From contig NC_012866.1 in the NCBI RefSeq assembly GCF_000026945.1, forward strand, positions 434,001 to 498,000: a DNA stretch of 64,000 nucleotides, in the 5' to 3' direction. Position numbers and translations under genes: made by a program. Of the stretch, positions 18,875 through 31,223 are shown piece by piece. Position 1 is the stretch's first letter, and each line of letters begins with the position of its first letter. This DNA comes from Candida dubliniensis CD36 (taxonomy: Eukaryota; Ascomycota; Pichiomycetes; Serinales; Debaryomycetaceae). The notes below the pieces were generated by a model. It made no database searches, had not been told where the DNA came from, and saw nothing but the letters and a program-made list of their open reading frames with translations.

Positions 18875-19607
18875 GGTTGTAGTTAACAAAGATGTAGACG
18901 TTCAATTGACTGGCAAATGAGAAAAGAAAAAACCTAAAAGAAAAAGAAAAATCAAAAAGGTCATTTTTTTTGAGTATTTATTTGCAAACATTGTTATTTG
19001 TTGAAAACTATAAATTGAAATGAATGTGAAATATGAACTGGATTTGGGTTCAGTAGCTTCTTTTGTTTTTTTTTTTTTTTTTTTTCCGTGTGGGGGAGTG
19101 GCGGTGGGGAATGGTTGTCGCGGATTTAATGTGCAAATCGTTATATTTTTTTTGCATCCTGTGAAAGTACACATGAATGAAGTGTAGTTTCGGATCCATG
19201 AACTCAAAAAAGCTGACAAAGGGGATAACCCGTATAATCAATTTGTTGGTATGTCTTTATGTGGTTACTGTCTCAGAAGTTTCAAACCATGAATGTGATT
19301 TTGGGTAGAATTTTGGGGAGTACAACATCACTTTAGGTGACCTACAATAAACGAAACGAGTGACATAACCGGTTAGTACAAAAGATTCAAAACTTATGAT
19401 GATCTTGAAATTTCACAACCAAAACTCCAGCAACAACTTGGGCAGGTTAGAGTGGATCATATGAATAGCTTTAGATGTAGAAGCCTTTCTTTTTTCAGTG
19501 TGCAACAACCTGGGAAACGCGATACTAAGTTTGCTAGGAACAAGATAAAAAAAAAAAAAGATATCGAAAAACTCCAACCAAGTTAATACTAAGCAAGCTT
19601 GCACACA
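18875..19607. promoter_or_regulatory. Divergent promoter region, aldehyde dehydrogenase / RAD14
   Basis: These 733 bp are shared by two genes read away from each other. A long T run at 19064-19085 and an A run near 19549-19558 are typical nucleosome-depleting tracts of yeast promoters. No specific factor site was assigned. Confidence 0.5.
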
Positions 19608-20789
19608 ATGACATCTCATATCAGAGGGAACTTGACAGAAGAACAACTAAAAAGAATAGAAGCAAACCGAAAAAGAGCCTTGGAGCGCTTGCAGCAAAAG
19701 AAGAAGAAAGATGCAGGTGAACCTATATCTTCATCAACTCCGAAAAACACCACCACCAAAGAGACGGGTTCCTATGGTCCAACCAAAACATTGAGCCAAA
19801 TTGTCAATTCAGATTCAGTACAGGTTCTGTCTAAATTTGTGGAAATTGAAACAGATGGCAGTGTGAAGAAACGACGCGTGTTAACGGAAGAACAGAAACA
19901 GAAGATCGAACAGAATAGACTAAGGGCAATAGAAATACAAAAGAATCTCAAGCAAAGAGAAAACTCCAAAGATGACAGTACCACAAGCTCCAAGCCAATA
20001 GATAATATCCGGTTGAACCAGAACCGTCCTGATTCAGAGTTTAGCTTTACAAAAAAGTTCCAGCCTCCTCCCATTCGCAAACAAGATTATATTGAATTCG
20101 ATTTTGCCACCATGAAGGACACAAAGGGTGGATTTCTTGAAGACGAGAAAACAAATCCCCGAGGAGAAGACGAACAGACATTGCAAGATTGGAAAAACAA
20201 ACAGAAAGAACTACAGAGAATTAAAGAGTTGCCACCCCCATTAGATTTGCAGAATATTCCCCGGTGCCGTGAATGTCAATCCATGGAAGTGGATGCAAAT
20301 TTGATGACAAATTTCAACGTGCGGGCTTGCAGAAAGTGCATTAAGGCTTTTCCTGAGAAATACTCGTTGCTTACCAAGACCGAATGTAAAGAGGACTACT
20401 TGTTAACGGAACCAGAACTTCAAGATACAGCGTTACTTCCTCGAATTGAGAAGCCCAACCCTCATGGGTATAGCAGGATGCAGTTATTTGTTAGATTCCA
20501 GGTTGAAGAATTTGCATGGAAAAAATGGGGAGGTCCCGACGAACTTGACAAGGAATGGGAGAGACGTGAAGAGAACAAGATCAAACGTAAAGAAAAGAAA
20601 TACCACGACCAGCTTCGTGAAATGAGAAAACGAACTAGGGCAGAGGAATACACACGAAAGTTGAGAGATGGCAAATCCCTAGGGGAAAGGCACGTGCACG
20701 ATTGGTCGTCGCCGATAAATATTGACAAACATACTATCAAGCGAAGATGCATCGACTGTGGAATTGAGACAGAAGAAGTGGTGATATGA
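19608..20789 (+). CDS. RAD14: DNA damage recognition protein Rad14 (XPA homologue)
   Basis: 393 residues from ATG 19608; an upstream in-frame TTG was ignored. The zinc finger is C220-x2-C223-x17-C241-x2-C244, the pattern of the XPA/Rad14 DNA-binding domain. It is followed by the conserved block with TKTECKEDYLLTEPEL and the RMQLFVRFQVEEFAWKKWGG helix region. Rad14 binds damaged DNA and places the excision repair factors (TFIIH, Rad1-Rad10) at the lesion in the nucleus. The N-terminus carries two copies of a basic helix motif, LTEEQLKRIEANRKRALE near residue 9 and LTEEQKQKIEQNRLRAIE near residue 91. The single-copy version of this motif begins the S. cerevisiae protein as I remember it. The gene lies directly upstream of HSP90 on the same strand. 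Confidence 0.94.
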   Translation: MTSHIRGNLTEEQLKRIEANRKRALERLQQKKKKDAGEPISSSTPKNTTTKETGSYGPTKTLSQIVNSDSVQVLSKFVEIETDGSVKKRRVLTEEQKQKIEQNRLRAIEIQKNLKQRENSKDDSTTSSKPIDNIRLNQNRPDSEFSFTKKFQPPPIRKQDYIEFDFATMKDTKGGFLEDEKTNPRGEDEQTLQDWKNKQKELQRIKELPPPLDLQNIPRCRECQSMEVDANLMTNFNVRACRKCIKAFPEKYSLLTKTECKEDYLLTEPELQDTALLPRIEKPNPHGYSRMQLFVRFQVEEFAWKKWGGPDELDKEWERREENKIKRKEKKYHDQLREMRKRTRAEEYTRKLRDGKSLGERHVHDWSSPINIDKHTIKRRCIDCGIETEEVVI

Positions 20790-20877
20790 GATACTACCCC
20801 CATCATATAACTTTACAGTAGCCCAGATAGTAGTGCAGATTGCTCAAGAATTGTGTAGAAAAAAAAAAAAAGAAGAT

Positions 20878-20907
20878 AGAAAGTTCTTTTTCGTTCTATA
20901 GAATTCC
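20878..20907 (+). promoter_or_regulatory. Heat-shock element-like cluster (Hsf1 site)
   Basis: The stretch reads AGAAAGTTCT then TTTTCGTTCTATAGAATTCC. In 5 bp register it gives nGAAn, nTTCn, a gap, nTTCn, a gap, nTTCn, i.e. a gapped array of the inverted GAA/TTC units bound by trimeric Hsf1. It lies about 170-200 bp upstream of the HSP90 start and upstream of a TATA box. From memory, C. albicans HSP90 is controlled by Hsf1 through an element in this region. Confidence 0.6.
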
Positions 20908-20949
20908 ATCACAAAATAAAATTTTCCAGTGGTCTCCGTTGGTTGCCAA

Positions 20950-20957
20950 TATATAAA
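20950..20957 (+). promoter_or_regulatory. TATA box of HSP90
   Basis: TATATAAA, about 120 bp upstream of the HSP90 ATG and 42 bp downstream of the heat-shock-element-like cluster. This is a suitable position for a stress-inducible yeast promoter. Confidence 0.6.
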
Positions 20958-21077
20958 TTTACGTGAAAAATTCTTCACCAACTTTATCAACTATTTTTCT
21001 TTTACTCCCCTCCTGCCTTTTTTTTTTTTATTCTTTTTCTTAACCCAGATCCTAATCATTCAAACCAATAGTTCATT

Positions 21078-23213
21078 ATGGCTGACGCAAAAGTTGAAAC
21101 TCACGAATTCACTGCTGAGATCTCTCAGTTGATGTCTTTGATCATTAACACAGTCTATTCAAACAAGGAAATTTTCTTGAGAGAATTGATCTCCAATGCT
21201 TCTGATGCCTTGGACAAAATCAGATACCAAGCTTTGTCTGATCCATCCCAATTGGAATCTGAACCAGAATTGTTTATCAGAATCATCCCCCAAAAGGACC
21301 AAAAAGTTTTGGAAATTAGAGATTCTGGTATTGGTATGACCAAAGCCGATTTGGTCAACAATTTGGGTACCATTGCTAAATCTGGTACCAAATCCTTTAT
21401 GGAAGCTTTAAGTGCTGGTGCTGACGTTTCTATGATTGGTCAATTTGGTGTCGGTTTCTACTCCTTGTTCTTGGTTGCTGATCACGTCCAAGTTATCTCC
21501 AAACACAATGATGACGAACAGTACGTCTGGGAATCTAATGCCGGTGGTAAATTCACTGTTACTTTGGATGAAACCAACGAAAGATTGGGACGTGGTACTA
21601 TGTTGAGATTGTTCTTGAAGGAAGATCAATTGGAATATTTGGAAGAAAAAAGAATCAAAGAAGTTGTCAAGAAACACTCTGAATTCGTTGCTTATCCAAT
21701 CCAATTAGTTGTTACCAAGGAAGTTGAAAAGGAAATTCCAGAAGATGAAACTTTAGCTGAAGATGAAGATAAAGCCACTGAAGAAGACGACAAGAAACCA
21801 AAATTGGAGGAAGTCAAAGATGAAGAAGACGAAAAGAAGGAAAAGAAGACCAAAACCATTAAAGAGGAGGTTACCGAAACTGAAGAATTGAACAAGACCA
21901 AGCCTTTATGGACCAGAAACCCATCTGATATCACTCAAGATGAATACAATGCATTCTACAAGTCTATTTCCAACGACTGGGAAGACCCATTGGCTGTCAA
22001 ACACTTTTCTGTTGAAGGTCAATTGGAATTCAGAGCTATCTTGTTTGTTCCAAAGAGAGCTCCTTTCGATGCCTTTGAATCCAAGAAGAAGAAGAACAAC
22101 ATCAAGTTGTACGTCCGTAGAGTTTTCATTACCGATGATGCCGAAGAGTTGATTCCAGAATGGTTAAGTTTCATCAAGGGGGTTGTCGATTCCGAAGATT
22201 TGCCATTGAACTTGTCCAGAGAAATGTTGCAACAAAACAAGATTTTGAAAGTCATCAGAAAGAACATTGTTAAGAAGATGATTGAAACCTTCAACGAAAT
22301 TTCCGAAGACCAAGAACAATTCAACCAATTCTACACTGCCTTCTCCAAGAACATCAAATTGGGTATTCACGAAGATGCTCAAAACAGACAGTCTTTGGCT
22401 AAATTGTTGAGATTCTACTCTACCAAATCTTCCGAAGAAATGACTTCCTTGTCTGACTACGTTACCAGAATGCCAGAACACCAAAAGAACATCTACTACA
22501 TCACTGGTGAATCTATCAAGGCCGTTGAAAAATCACCATTCTTGGATGCTTTGAAAGCCAAAAACTTTGAAGTCTTGTTCATGGTGGATCCAATTGATGA
22601 ATATGCCATGACTCAATTGAAGGAATTTGAAGACAAGAAATTAGTTGATATTACTAAAGACTTTGACTTGGAAGAAAGTGATGAAGAAAAAGCTGCTAGA
22701 GAAAAGGAAATCAAGGAATATGAGCCATTGACCAAAGCCTTGAAAGATATTCTTGGTGATCAAGTTGAAAAAGTTGTTGTCTCTTACAAACTTGTTGATG
22801 CTCCAGCTGCCATTAGAACCGGTCAATTTGGTTGGTCTGCCAATATGGAAAGAATTATGAAGGCTCAAGCTTTGAGAGACACCACCATGTCTTCTTACAT
22901 GTCTTCTAAAAAGACCTTTGAAATTTCTCCATCTTCCCCAATTATCAAGGAATTGAAGAAGAAAGTTGAAACCGATGGAGCTGAGGACAAGACCGTTAAG
23001 GACTTGACCACCTTGTTGTTTGATACTGCATTGTTGACTTCTGGTTTCACCTTGGATGAACCATCCAACTTTGCACACAGAATTAACAGATTGATTGCCT
23101 TGGGATTGAATATTGACGATGATTCAGAAGAAACTGCTGTTGAACCTGAAGCTACCACCACTGCTTCAACTGATGAACCAGCTGGTGAATCTGCCATGGA
23201 AGAAGTTGATTAA
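21078..23213 (+). CDS. HSP90: Heat shock protein Hsp90, cytosolic ATP-dependent chaperone
   Basis: 711 residues, start ATG 21078. The N-terminal ATPase domain has [19 protein letters not shown], the nucleotide-binding DSGIGM, and [12 protein letters not shown] charged Asp/Glu/Lys linker (about 220-270) follows. The middle domain has [11 protein letters not shown] and [16 protein letters not shown], and the protein ends with MEEVD, the docking site for TPR co-chaperones. Hsp90 matures kinases, calcineurin and other clients and buffers antifungal stress responses in Candida. It is almost identical to the C. albicans protein, which I recall as 707 residues; the visible differences cluster in the acidic linker, which points to a sister species. 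The biased codon usage (TTG for Leu, AGA for Arg) is typical of high expression. The upstream HSE-like cluster fits heat induction. Confidence 0.98.
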   Translation: MADAKVETHEFTAEISQLMSLIINTVYSNKEIFLRELISNASDALDKIRYQALSDPSQLESEPELFIRIIPQKDQKVLEIRDSGIGMTKADLVNNLGTIAKSGTKSFMEALSAGADVSMIGQFGVGFYSLFLVADHVQVISKHNDDEQYVWESNAGGKFTVTLDETNERLGRGTMLRLFLKEDQLEYLEEKRIKEVVKKHSEFVAYPIQLVVTKEVEKEIPEDETLAEDEDKATEEDDKKPKLEEVKDEEDEKKEKKTKTIKEEVTETEELNKTKPLWTRNPSDITQDEYNAFYKSISNDWEDPLAVKHFSVEGQLEFRAILFVPKRAPFDAFESKKKKNNIKLYVRRVFITDDAEELIPEWLSFIKGVVDSEDLPLNLSREMLQQNKILKVIRKNIVKKMIETFNEISEDQEQFNQFYTAFSKNIKLGIHEDAQNRQSLAKLLRFYSTKSSEEMTSLSDYVTRMPEHQKNIYYITGESIKAVEKSPFLDALKAKNFEVLFMVDPIDEYAMTQLKEFEDKKLVDITKDFDLEESDEEKAAREKEIKEYEPLTKALKDILGDQVEKVVVSYKLVDAPAAIRTGQFGWSANMERIMKAQALRDTTMSSYMSSKKTFEISPSSPIIKELKKKVETDGAEDKTVKDLTTLLFDTALLTSGFTLDEPSNFAHRINRLIALGLNIDDDSEETAVEPEATTTASTDEPAGESAMEEVD

Positions 23214-23474
23214 ATGCCAAGGGCTATAATTTTCTAGTTAAGTAAGTTTTGTAATATCGTGTATCTAGAGAGTAATAACATAATATAGGTATTAAGAAAA
23301 ACAGTTTTGTAAAGATTGCTAAGTGAATCGGAAAATGATAAAACCAAGACAGACCAAAAACCGAATTATACGAAAACAATATCACTCAACGTGAATGCAA
23401 CCACGTCAAAAGGAAATAGAAAAAGAAAATAAGGTGACATAGCTTGTGTAAGGTGTATTAATTAGTTAAATTCT

Positions 23475-23507
<33 letters not shown>

Positions 23508-26500
23508 CTAGAAAGAGATAAGGTACATTAACTCGACATTTATTATTGAAAAAGAAAAATGTGTGGGGTGGTTAGTTGAGAGATGCAGAATATTGCTGTA
23601 ACTTTGATTGACACATTAATAGTAACGCCATTTACCTCAGCAATCTAGCATTAGCAATGTAGATTGATGTAGTGGTTGGTGGTAGTAAGGTATTGATCTG
23701 GTTGATTAATGTTTCAACTCAACGAAGATAATAAAAGAAAAAGAATATTCTTCTTATTATATTTCGCCATTTCGATAATAATAGAAACCAAATTAGTTTC
23801 AGGGCGGGTCGAAGATATTATGATGATCATCATCATAAGTTAGAGTTAGAAAAATTATAATCACCATGAAGTTTTAAAAAAATAAAACAACCCACCAACT
23901 CAATAAATAAGTCATGTCATAGCTAATCACTACAGTACATATTACTACATGCTTATATATATGTTTTGCAGTACCAATCTACCGACCAGCTAGCCACACT
24001 ACCAAAAATTGTGTGTAGTTTGTCTCTATATTGTTGTTATCCTCGACCGTATATGGATAGGTATACGATGAGAGGAACTCATTAGTACTGATATCCAACA
24101 AACACATTTGAACTGAAACTAAAATGATCATCGTGATGTTGTTTTAGTATAGTTATAGATTAACTAAATTAAAGTATTAGATGATTCATCATAACTAAGC
24201 AAACAACGTACTCATAGATACAGACATGTATTTTTAGTGATTGTCGATTAGCTAAGTTGACTGTGAATAGGGATAAGGTTAAAGTTTATTTTTATCATTC
24301 CTGATATGTGTTGATAACTGACTAAACTCAATCTGAACTTTTTTGAGGAGTAACCCACAACAACAACAACAACCAGCCAAATAACAATCTTTTTCTTTAA
24401 AAAGGTTATCATATACGATTCAATAGAACTTTATGGTGGTTTTTATAATATTAACCACTTAAAACCTGACAGAAAGAAGCATTGACGACAATTTAATAAT
24501 GATGATGTATTTTCCTGTCAGTTTGAGTTTATGTGTAATATTAATTATCCAAAACAAGCCGTTCATCAATACAAGTAATGAATAGTAATCAAGATATGAC
24601 TAGGTTTTAACTTTAAAAGGAAACACCATCAATAATAATTTAACAAAGTTTTGAAACCAAAGCATCACTTTGTTTCTTTGTTTCCATGTAGGCGCAGTTG
24701 TCAATATTCACAATGAAGTTTAATCTTGAATATTATTCGTAGCGTTGCTGTTGTTAATGACACCTAACGGAACTCATTTAATTTAGCAACTCAGTTATGC
24801 GGTGATCATTCATGGCCATACCACCTATCTATAATGCACATGATATTTCTTCAGTATTGAAGACAGCCAAGACGAAATAGTTTAAACTTCGATGCATATA
24901 CGCTAAGGACAAGGAGAAAAGAATAGAGCGTGAAGCAAAGAAGAAGAAATGGAAGACGGGTTTCAAATTCCAAGCAAGTATATCTTAGCAAAGTATAAAT
25001 CTAAGCCGAGTGAATAAATCATTATACATTATCATTATTGTAGTACCAATACAATAAAAAGCTTCTTTCTCCAAATTACCCCACCCCTGCCCCTCTAGAA
25101 TCCATACCTATCTATGGTTATCAAACCACTATATAGATAAGATTTACACTCAGACACATGTTTCCTAACCATTCTTGTTAAGAAAATTTACTTTATTAGC
25201 CTATGAACAAAGACAGGTTATGATAGGAAACAGAATTTCTCTTTTTATCCTTGGTACGGTTAACCTTTTAGGTGTAGTAAGTAGGTTTTACTTTAACTTT
25301 AGTGGCATTTACGATTGACTGCAAATAAATAAACAGGACTTTTATAACCAGACACTTAAAATGAACATCACGTCCCCCCCCCCCCTATGAATGAGCAAAT
25401 TTGTAAATGCCTAATTTGGTTGGTCTAAACAAATCTGTTGTGGCTTAGATTAGGTTGATAACCAGCTAAGTTGGGCTGATCAAAAACTTTCTTCACTACC
25501 ATTGCACGTTTGTTGAATAGATGTAAATGGATGGGTAGTTTGAGGCAAAACCAATTTGTTATTCTAGAGTTTTGATTGGAGGGAATATTTGCCATTATTA
25601 TCTTTTACTGTGTTGAATGAATAATACGAACCAAATCAAAAAAGTATAAGTATATAATTATCATAACCTGCAGATGAAATACTCAAGAATTATAATTATC
25701 ACAATTTGCAGCAACAAGAGTAAATAATAAAACCAGTAGAAACTATACAAATTTCAAATTATAATATAGCGAAACTAACTACCAGCACAACTATCACATT
25801 TTATTATCAAATCGTCAGAGCTCTTCTAGTTAAAGATACAGTGCTTTCAAATACATTTATAATAAAAAGAGCCCAAGTAGGAAGATTATATAAGTAGATG
25901 GGTATGTGTTTGGGACGAGTGGGTTCGTTGTTGACGTATCTGTCATATCAAGTAACTGTGATATAATATCTGTCTAAGTTTGTGCTTACTCTGATGGTTA
26001 TCTATCCATCTATAGACAATTTCTGGGCGTTAATTACACATTATCATTCATATTATTATAACTTTTTCTGATTATTCAGAAGCCCAGCGGCTTACAACTG
26101 ACCTAACGTACCCAGCCTTCCTACCCACCCATCCAATCCAATTGACTTTTACATATACTTACTGTCTTCTTGATGTGTATATTTCATTTGGGGAAGGAAT
26201 ATAATTAATCATACTATGTTTTTCATTTCCTTGCGTTCGTCTGACACCAGAAATATGACATCCATGGTACACATCTAATTTGAAGCAGTTTTATTTTCCA
26301 ATTGTAATTACAATTATCATGTAATCGTATAGAAAGTTAACAGATTGCCAAGTAAGGATGTAAAAAATAATACATACCATATTTCTAGCAGCCATCAAAC
26401 CAAGAAATTCGAATAGTAAACAAAAGGGGATTTTTTTTTTTCTCTCATTAAATCAAAGTATCTTGTTTTGACTGATTGAATTGTGACTAATGAACGGTTA

Positions 26501-29500
26501 CTAGTAAATAATAATATACATGTAAATAAAATAATACTTTAACCATACAGCTTGATGTGGTTTTTATTATCTCATAGTTCTTTTTGTTGGGAATAAAAAT
26601 AATGCTAGATCATTTGAATGAATGTGCAGACGGTATGTATGTATGTGAAGATAATGATTGTTGATTGGTCTAATATTATCAATTGCTTGTATTTAATGTA
26701 TTGGATGTCTGTAATAGAATTTCACAACCAATAAAAAAAAGAGAATTCTTCACAGTTGGTTTGATTCTTGTTGCTGAGAGAACAAAATGAAACGAATTTC
26801 TCACTTCATATTTTTCTTTTTTTGGGGGGCTTTGACAACTTTATGTCTGAGAAATAATTGTCAATATTATAAATCTCTCTTGTTTTTGTGATCAGACATT
26901 AAAATATTTTTCTAGTGTTCTATTTTTTTTTTGAATTGTTATGTATGTTGGGTGTTTTAGCCAGGGCGTGTTGTTACTATTTATGGTTTTCATTTCCGCT
27001 TTTTGTCTTTTTGGTAGAAATATTCCGCATCAAAATATAAATCCTTAACCCATTTGTCGTCCATCTCATCTCTTCTTTCATACACATAACATCACTATAA
27101 TTGGGATGGTGGCCAAATACAGAATTATAGATAAGACCTCATTAGTACAGAAGCAATTATTCTGTAAAACTTTTACATGCACTGCTTAAAATTCTTGTTA
27201 GTGTAGAGTATTTGACAGGCAGACACAAAGAATGAACTAAAATAACTTGACTAAAAACAAATGGGATTGTTCAATACGATCTTATTGAATTACGAACAAC
27301 AAATAAATTCACTAAAAAGATGAATCGAATAAAATACAACTGTGCTTCCTCCTTACCTGTTCCCTGTTTTGTTCAAAAGAATGACCATTACCAAACCAAA
27401 CAGAAGGTATTGTCGTTTAGCAGTTGTGAATATTTAGCTTTGTTATTGTGAAATCCTTGGCTGTAATGAACCTTGACATTTCACATTGTGCTAGTTAATC
27501 TCACCTAATATGTATCCAAATTAAGCAATTCAATCCTTGCTGGTGCTAGACTAGACTAAACTCAAGCCGCAAGATCCAAAAACCATAAAAAATACATCTA
27601 GACTTTTAAACATTCCAAACCGACGGGGTTTTTTTTTTTTTTTTGGTTTTCTAAACTTTTAGTTTTCACCTTTATCGAAAAATTTGCACTATAGATATGT
27701 ACCTAGAGTTATAACTGTCCTTTTGTTTGGATAGAGAGACTGGTTATGAAGAGATGATGGATGTCTAGTACTTACTATTATATGCACAATATATGGTGTA
27801 ACCCAATCGTACACATGCATATGACACGATATGAGTATGCAGACAGCAGAATTACGCTAGACGCTTTAATAAATCTGGCAATCTATTTTGAAGTCATTGA
27901 ATTACCTATGCATTCATTCGTTGATTGTTATTGTTTATGTACAATTGCTATTGTTGCAATTGCTAGTAAACGCAACAAGTTAACAAAATGGCGATACTAC
28001 TGGATGGGAACAATAAACAAGAACTGCAACTGAATAATCGATGAGTGTGGAGTATGAAGTAAATGTGGAGTACATTCTCATATATCTAGCATTGACTGAT
28101 ATCTCAAAACAATAGTTATTATTACCTCAAAGGAGTTTTTCAAATAGGTTCTTTTACACGAAGTTGATTGATGGGGAGCATCACCTCCATGTTAGTCCTT
28201 TGCATTGGGTGATTAGTCTATTGCAGCTAAGCATTTCTCTTCCACTAAAGATTATATGTTCAGTTAACATTTACGGTGATCCTTCTTGAGCAAAACTGAA
28301 CCAGAATAAGAACAATTGAATGGGTTATTCTTTCCTTTTGTTTCGTTAGACTTGGATTTCAGCTCAGAATTAAGAGGTGAGGTGATCTAAATGTAAACAG
28401 TTGCTAAAATTAAAAATCTACCACCAACAAAAAAGATGAAGAAGACAATACTGTTTCATATCTTTACGAGAAAACAAAGGCTCAAGCATTAGCCAAGAAA
28501 TGAGAATCAATTAATCCAACTAAGCATTGTTTCCATAATAAAAAAAAGCAACAGAGTATAAGAATCACTACTCGGTTGTATTGTTATATTTCCATGTCTA
28601 TGGTTAATTGATTGATTGCCATAAACGTTGTTTGTCTGTTTGAAAAAAACAAAAAAACAAGAAAAAAAAAAAAATACTTAGAAACCAAGAAAAAAAAAAA
28701 GATAGCTTAAATAAGATATCGCTCTTAACCATTGCAATGAGAAGTACACTCTATAGTATTGTTTGTTTCAACCAATTTGCGTCAATCCAACAGCCTTTAT
28801 CATTGCCTACTGGAAGTGTGTGTGTGTGTGGGGGGGGGGGGGTAAATAAGGAGGTTTGCTTTGTTTGAGTTTATTTTAAGCTTTAAGATTAAGGTCCTTG
28901 GGTTGATTGATTGAGTACAGTTGCGACAATGAACAATCAACCCAGATTCTAATCCAGGCTCAACTGGTTAGTTTGCTAATTAAGTGAAAAAAACAAACTA
29001 TAGATGGTTTGTGCATTCTGTGGGCAGTTCAAAATCGGAACGGATATATCGAATAGTAACGGATATAGATGGAACAAAGACAGAATAATTGTTTCACCAA
29101 CAATTGAATGAAATACGAACTTTAAGAGCAAAAAGCCGAAAATAGCGATACACTGATAGTACAAAAGAAAGAAAAAAACTGAATGAGAGATTTGACATAT
29201 TTTGATTTAATTTCTATTGTTGAAATAAAAAAAAACAGATGTAGCTATTGAAAAAATCCCAACAATAAAAACAAACAATAGTAATAAGAGATATCTCCGT
29301 ATGTAATAGCAACTCAAAAAAAATAAGTAGGTAGTTGTTTTTTAGTCATCAAACAACAACAACAAAAACAACAACAACAACAATTAAATGTATCACCACC
29401 TAAACAATCTATTCTAACAACAATCCGTAATAGACACTTTTTTAGGAATCATAATAATGATTACCAAGTGCTGGAATGGGCTCATAACCACGTCATGAAA

Positions 29501-31223
29501 CAATTCTTGATTGCTCGTAATTGATGATGTTTCATATATCATGTCATGCTAACATCGCAGTGCAGCGGTGCATCGTATCATCTATGTAGGACCTAATTAG
29601 TGACTACCATTACTATTACTTTTAAATTCCCACAATTGTCTTGTTGTTTTACGATGCTTGGACCACACCAACAACATTGATTAGTATCACATATATGCCC
29701 GAGGTTTCATGAAGAAACGGGAGAAAGAACAGGGTGGTATCCTGTTACAGTTTTCTCCAACAAGTGAAATATGTAATCAGCATCAGGTCTAATTCTTTTT
29801 TTCTTTTTTCCCCCCCCCCCCCCTTTCTTTCTTTCCTCCAAAACTTTTTAGTGCATTAATTTCTTTGTTCAACTAAAATGCAACGACTAAAAATTGAAAT
29901 TTAAAAACTCAATTTTCAATCATAGTCTAAACAGCAAACGTAAGAAAATCATGGAATTATAAAAAAAAAAGGAAAGAAAGAAAAAAAAAAACAACCTATT
30001 CTGCGCCGGCGACTATCCGCCTATCATTTCCTATTTCAGGAAGTCAAGTGAAGTCAAGAGTCACAGAAACGACTGACACTTTGATAGATAGACTGAGTGA
30101 GTTGACACATGTCTAATTTAGTATAGATTTACGAGATTTCTTTCTTTCTTTGTTTGTTTGTTTTTTTTTTTTTTTTCTATTGACGTCCCCCAACTAACAA
30201 AACTGAACTGACTAATTGCTCCTTCCCACCCCCCAATAGATATAGACCACAATATGGTTTTAAGTAAATCTGAAGATTTCAAATCGATATGACACAGAAA
30301 TATACACATTCTTACATAATCATAGCTTACAATCCAAATTTGATAAAAAAAAAATTGCTTTCAAATTTTTAGGCTTTGTAAGTTGAACGTTCTTTTCAAC
30401 CACCTTTCTGAAAAGGGTTAGTTCTATCAGAACAGGCGGATATATGTCAATATCACTTGATCAATTTTTCTTGCTTAAAATTTACCTCTTGTACACCTTG
30501 CTGTTTTTTTTTTTTTTTTCCACATTCAAAGAATAAAATGACAATGACAGTCCTCAAGTTCAAAATATGTAATGGGGGGTAGGGCCAGTTTCTTGATGTT
30601 TAGTTGTGAGCAAAGATTAAATTAAAAATCTCTTGCGTTTAATAGTCGATCTTTTTAGTATTTGTTGGGCATTATCGTAGTGGGGACTTTGGTTGGCGTG
30701 ATGTCATGTGTCAAAAAAAAAAAAAAAATTTGACAACTAGGGCTTTGTTCATCCTAGTGAATGGAGGTTCTCGTCTTAATGAATAGAGGATCATCATCAT
30801 CATCCAACTTTTCCCGCCTCCAACACAATTCAGGTGGAATTAAGGAAGGAATTATCGGGAAGGGTTTCCGCCAAGACAACGGAGCTAACTCACACAAATC
30901 GAGACAGATAAGTCCGAAACATAGACAGTGGAACTAGTACTCAATTTTTTATTCTCATATGCCAACACTTGGTTAATACTTTTCTCTACAGTAATGTAAC
31001 TTTCCTGAAAACATATTCAATAATTCATGTATTACTAATTATGAATGACAAAAAAAAAAAATAAGAACCAACCTATACAAGACATAAACTTATAATTAAA
31101 TAATTAAATAAAAAACAACCAAAAGAAAATGAATTAAAGTAAATATAAACCGAATTAAATTAAAAAAAAAAAAAAAAAACTATACCCATCATCATCATCA
31201 TCTTTAATAACCAACTTTTCTCC
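23214..31223. other. 8.0 kb gene-free region between convergent HSP90 and CUP9
   Basis: No credible protein gene is present; the longest open frames (for example 90 codons at 27761-28033) have no recognisable features. The DNA is AT-rich with many homopolymers: a T run of 32 at 23476-23507, a C run at 25374-25385, a G run at 28831-28842, another C run at 29811-29823. Because both neighbours end here, this is not an ordinary promoter. Long 3' untranslated regions, non-coding transcripts or distal regulatory DNA are possible, but none can be shown. No tRNA or snRNA was recognised. Confidence 0.6.
23476..23507. repeat. Poly(T) tract, 32 nt
   Basis: An uninterrupted run of T about 260 bp past the HSP90 stop codon, the longest homopolymer noticed in the window. 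Read on the - strand it is poly(A). It is prone to length variation and sequencing error. Confidence 0.8.

Larger units (their letters stand above)
20790..21077 (+). promoter_or_regulatory. HSP90 promoter and 5' leader
   Basis: These 288 bp separate the RAD14 stop from the HSP90 start. The region holds a heat-shock-element-like cluster (20878-20907), a TATATAAA box (20950-20957) and a pyrimidine-rich stretch with T runs just before the ATG. Confidence 0.65.

Noticed and set aside
27761..28033. 90-codon open frame with ATG in the desert between HSP90 and CUP9
   Set aside because: No recognisable domain, Tyr/Met/Ile-rich composition as expected from AT-rich DNA, and no neighbouring context. 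Kept as non-coding.
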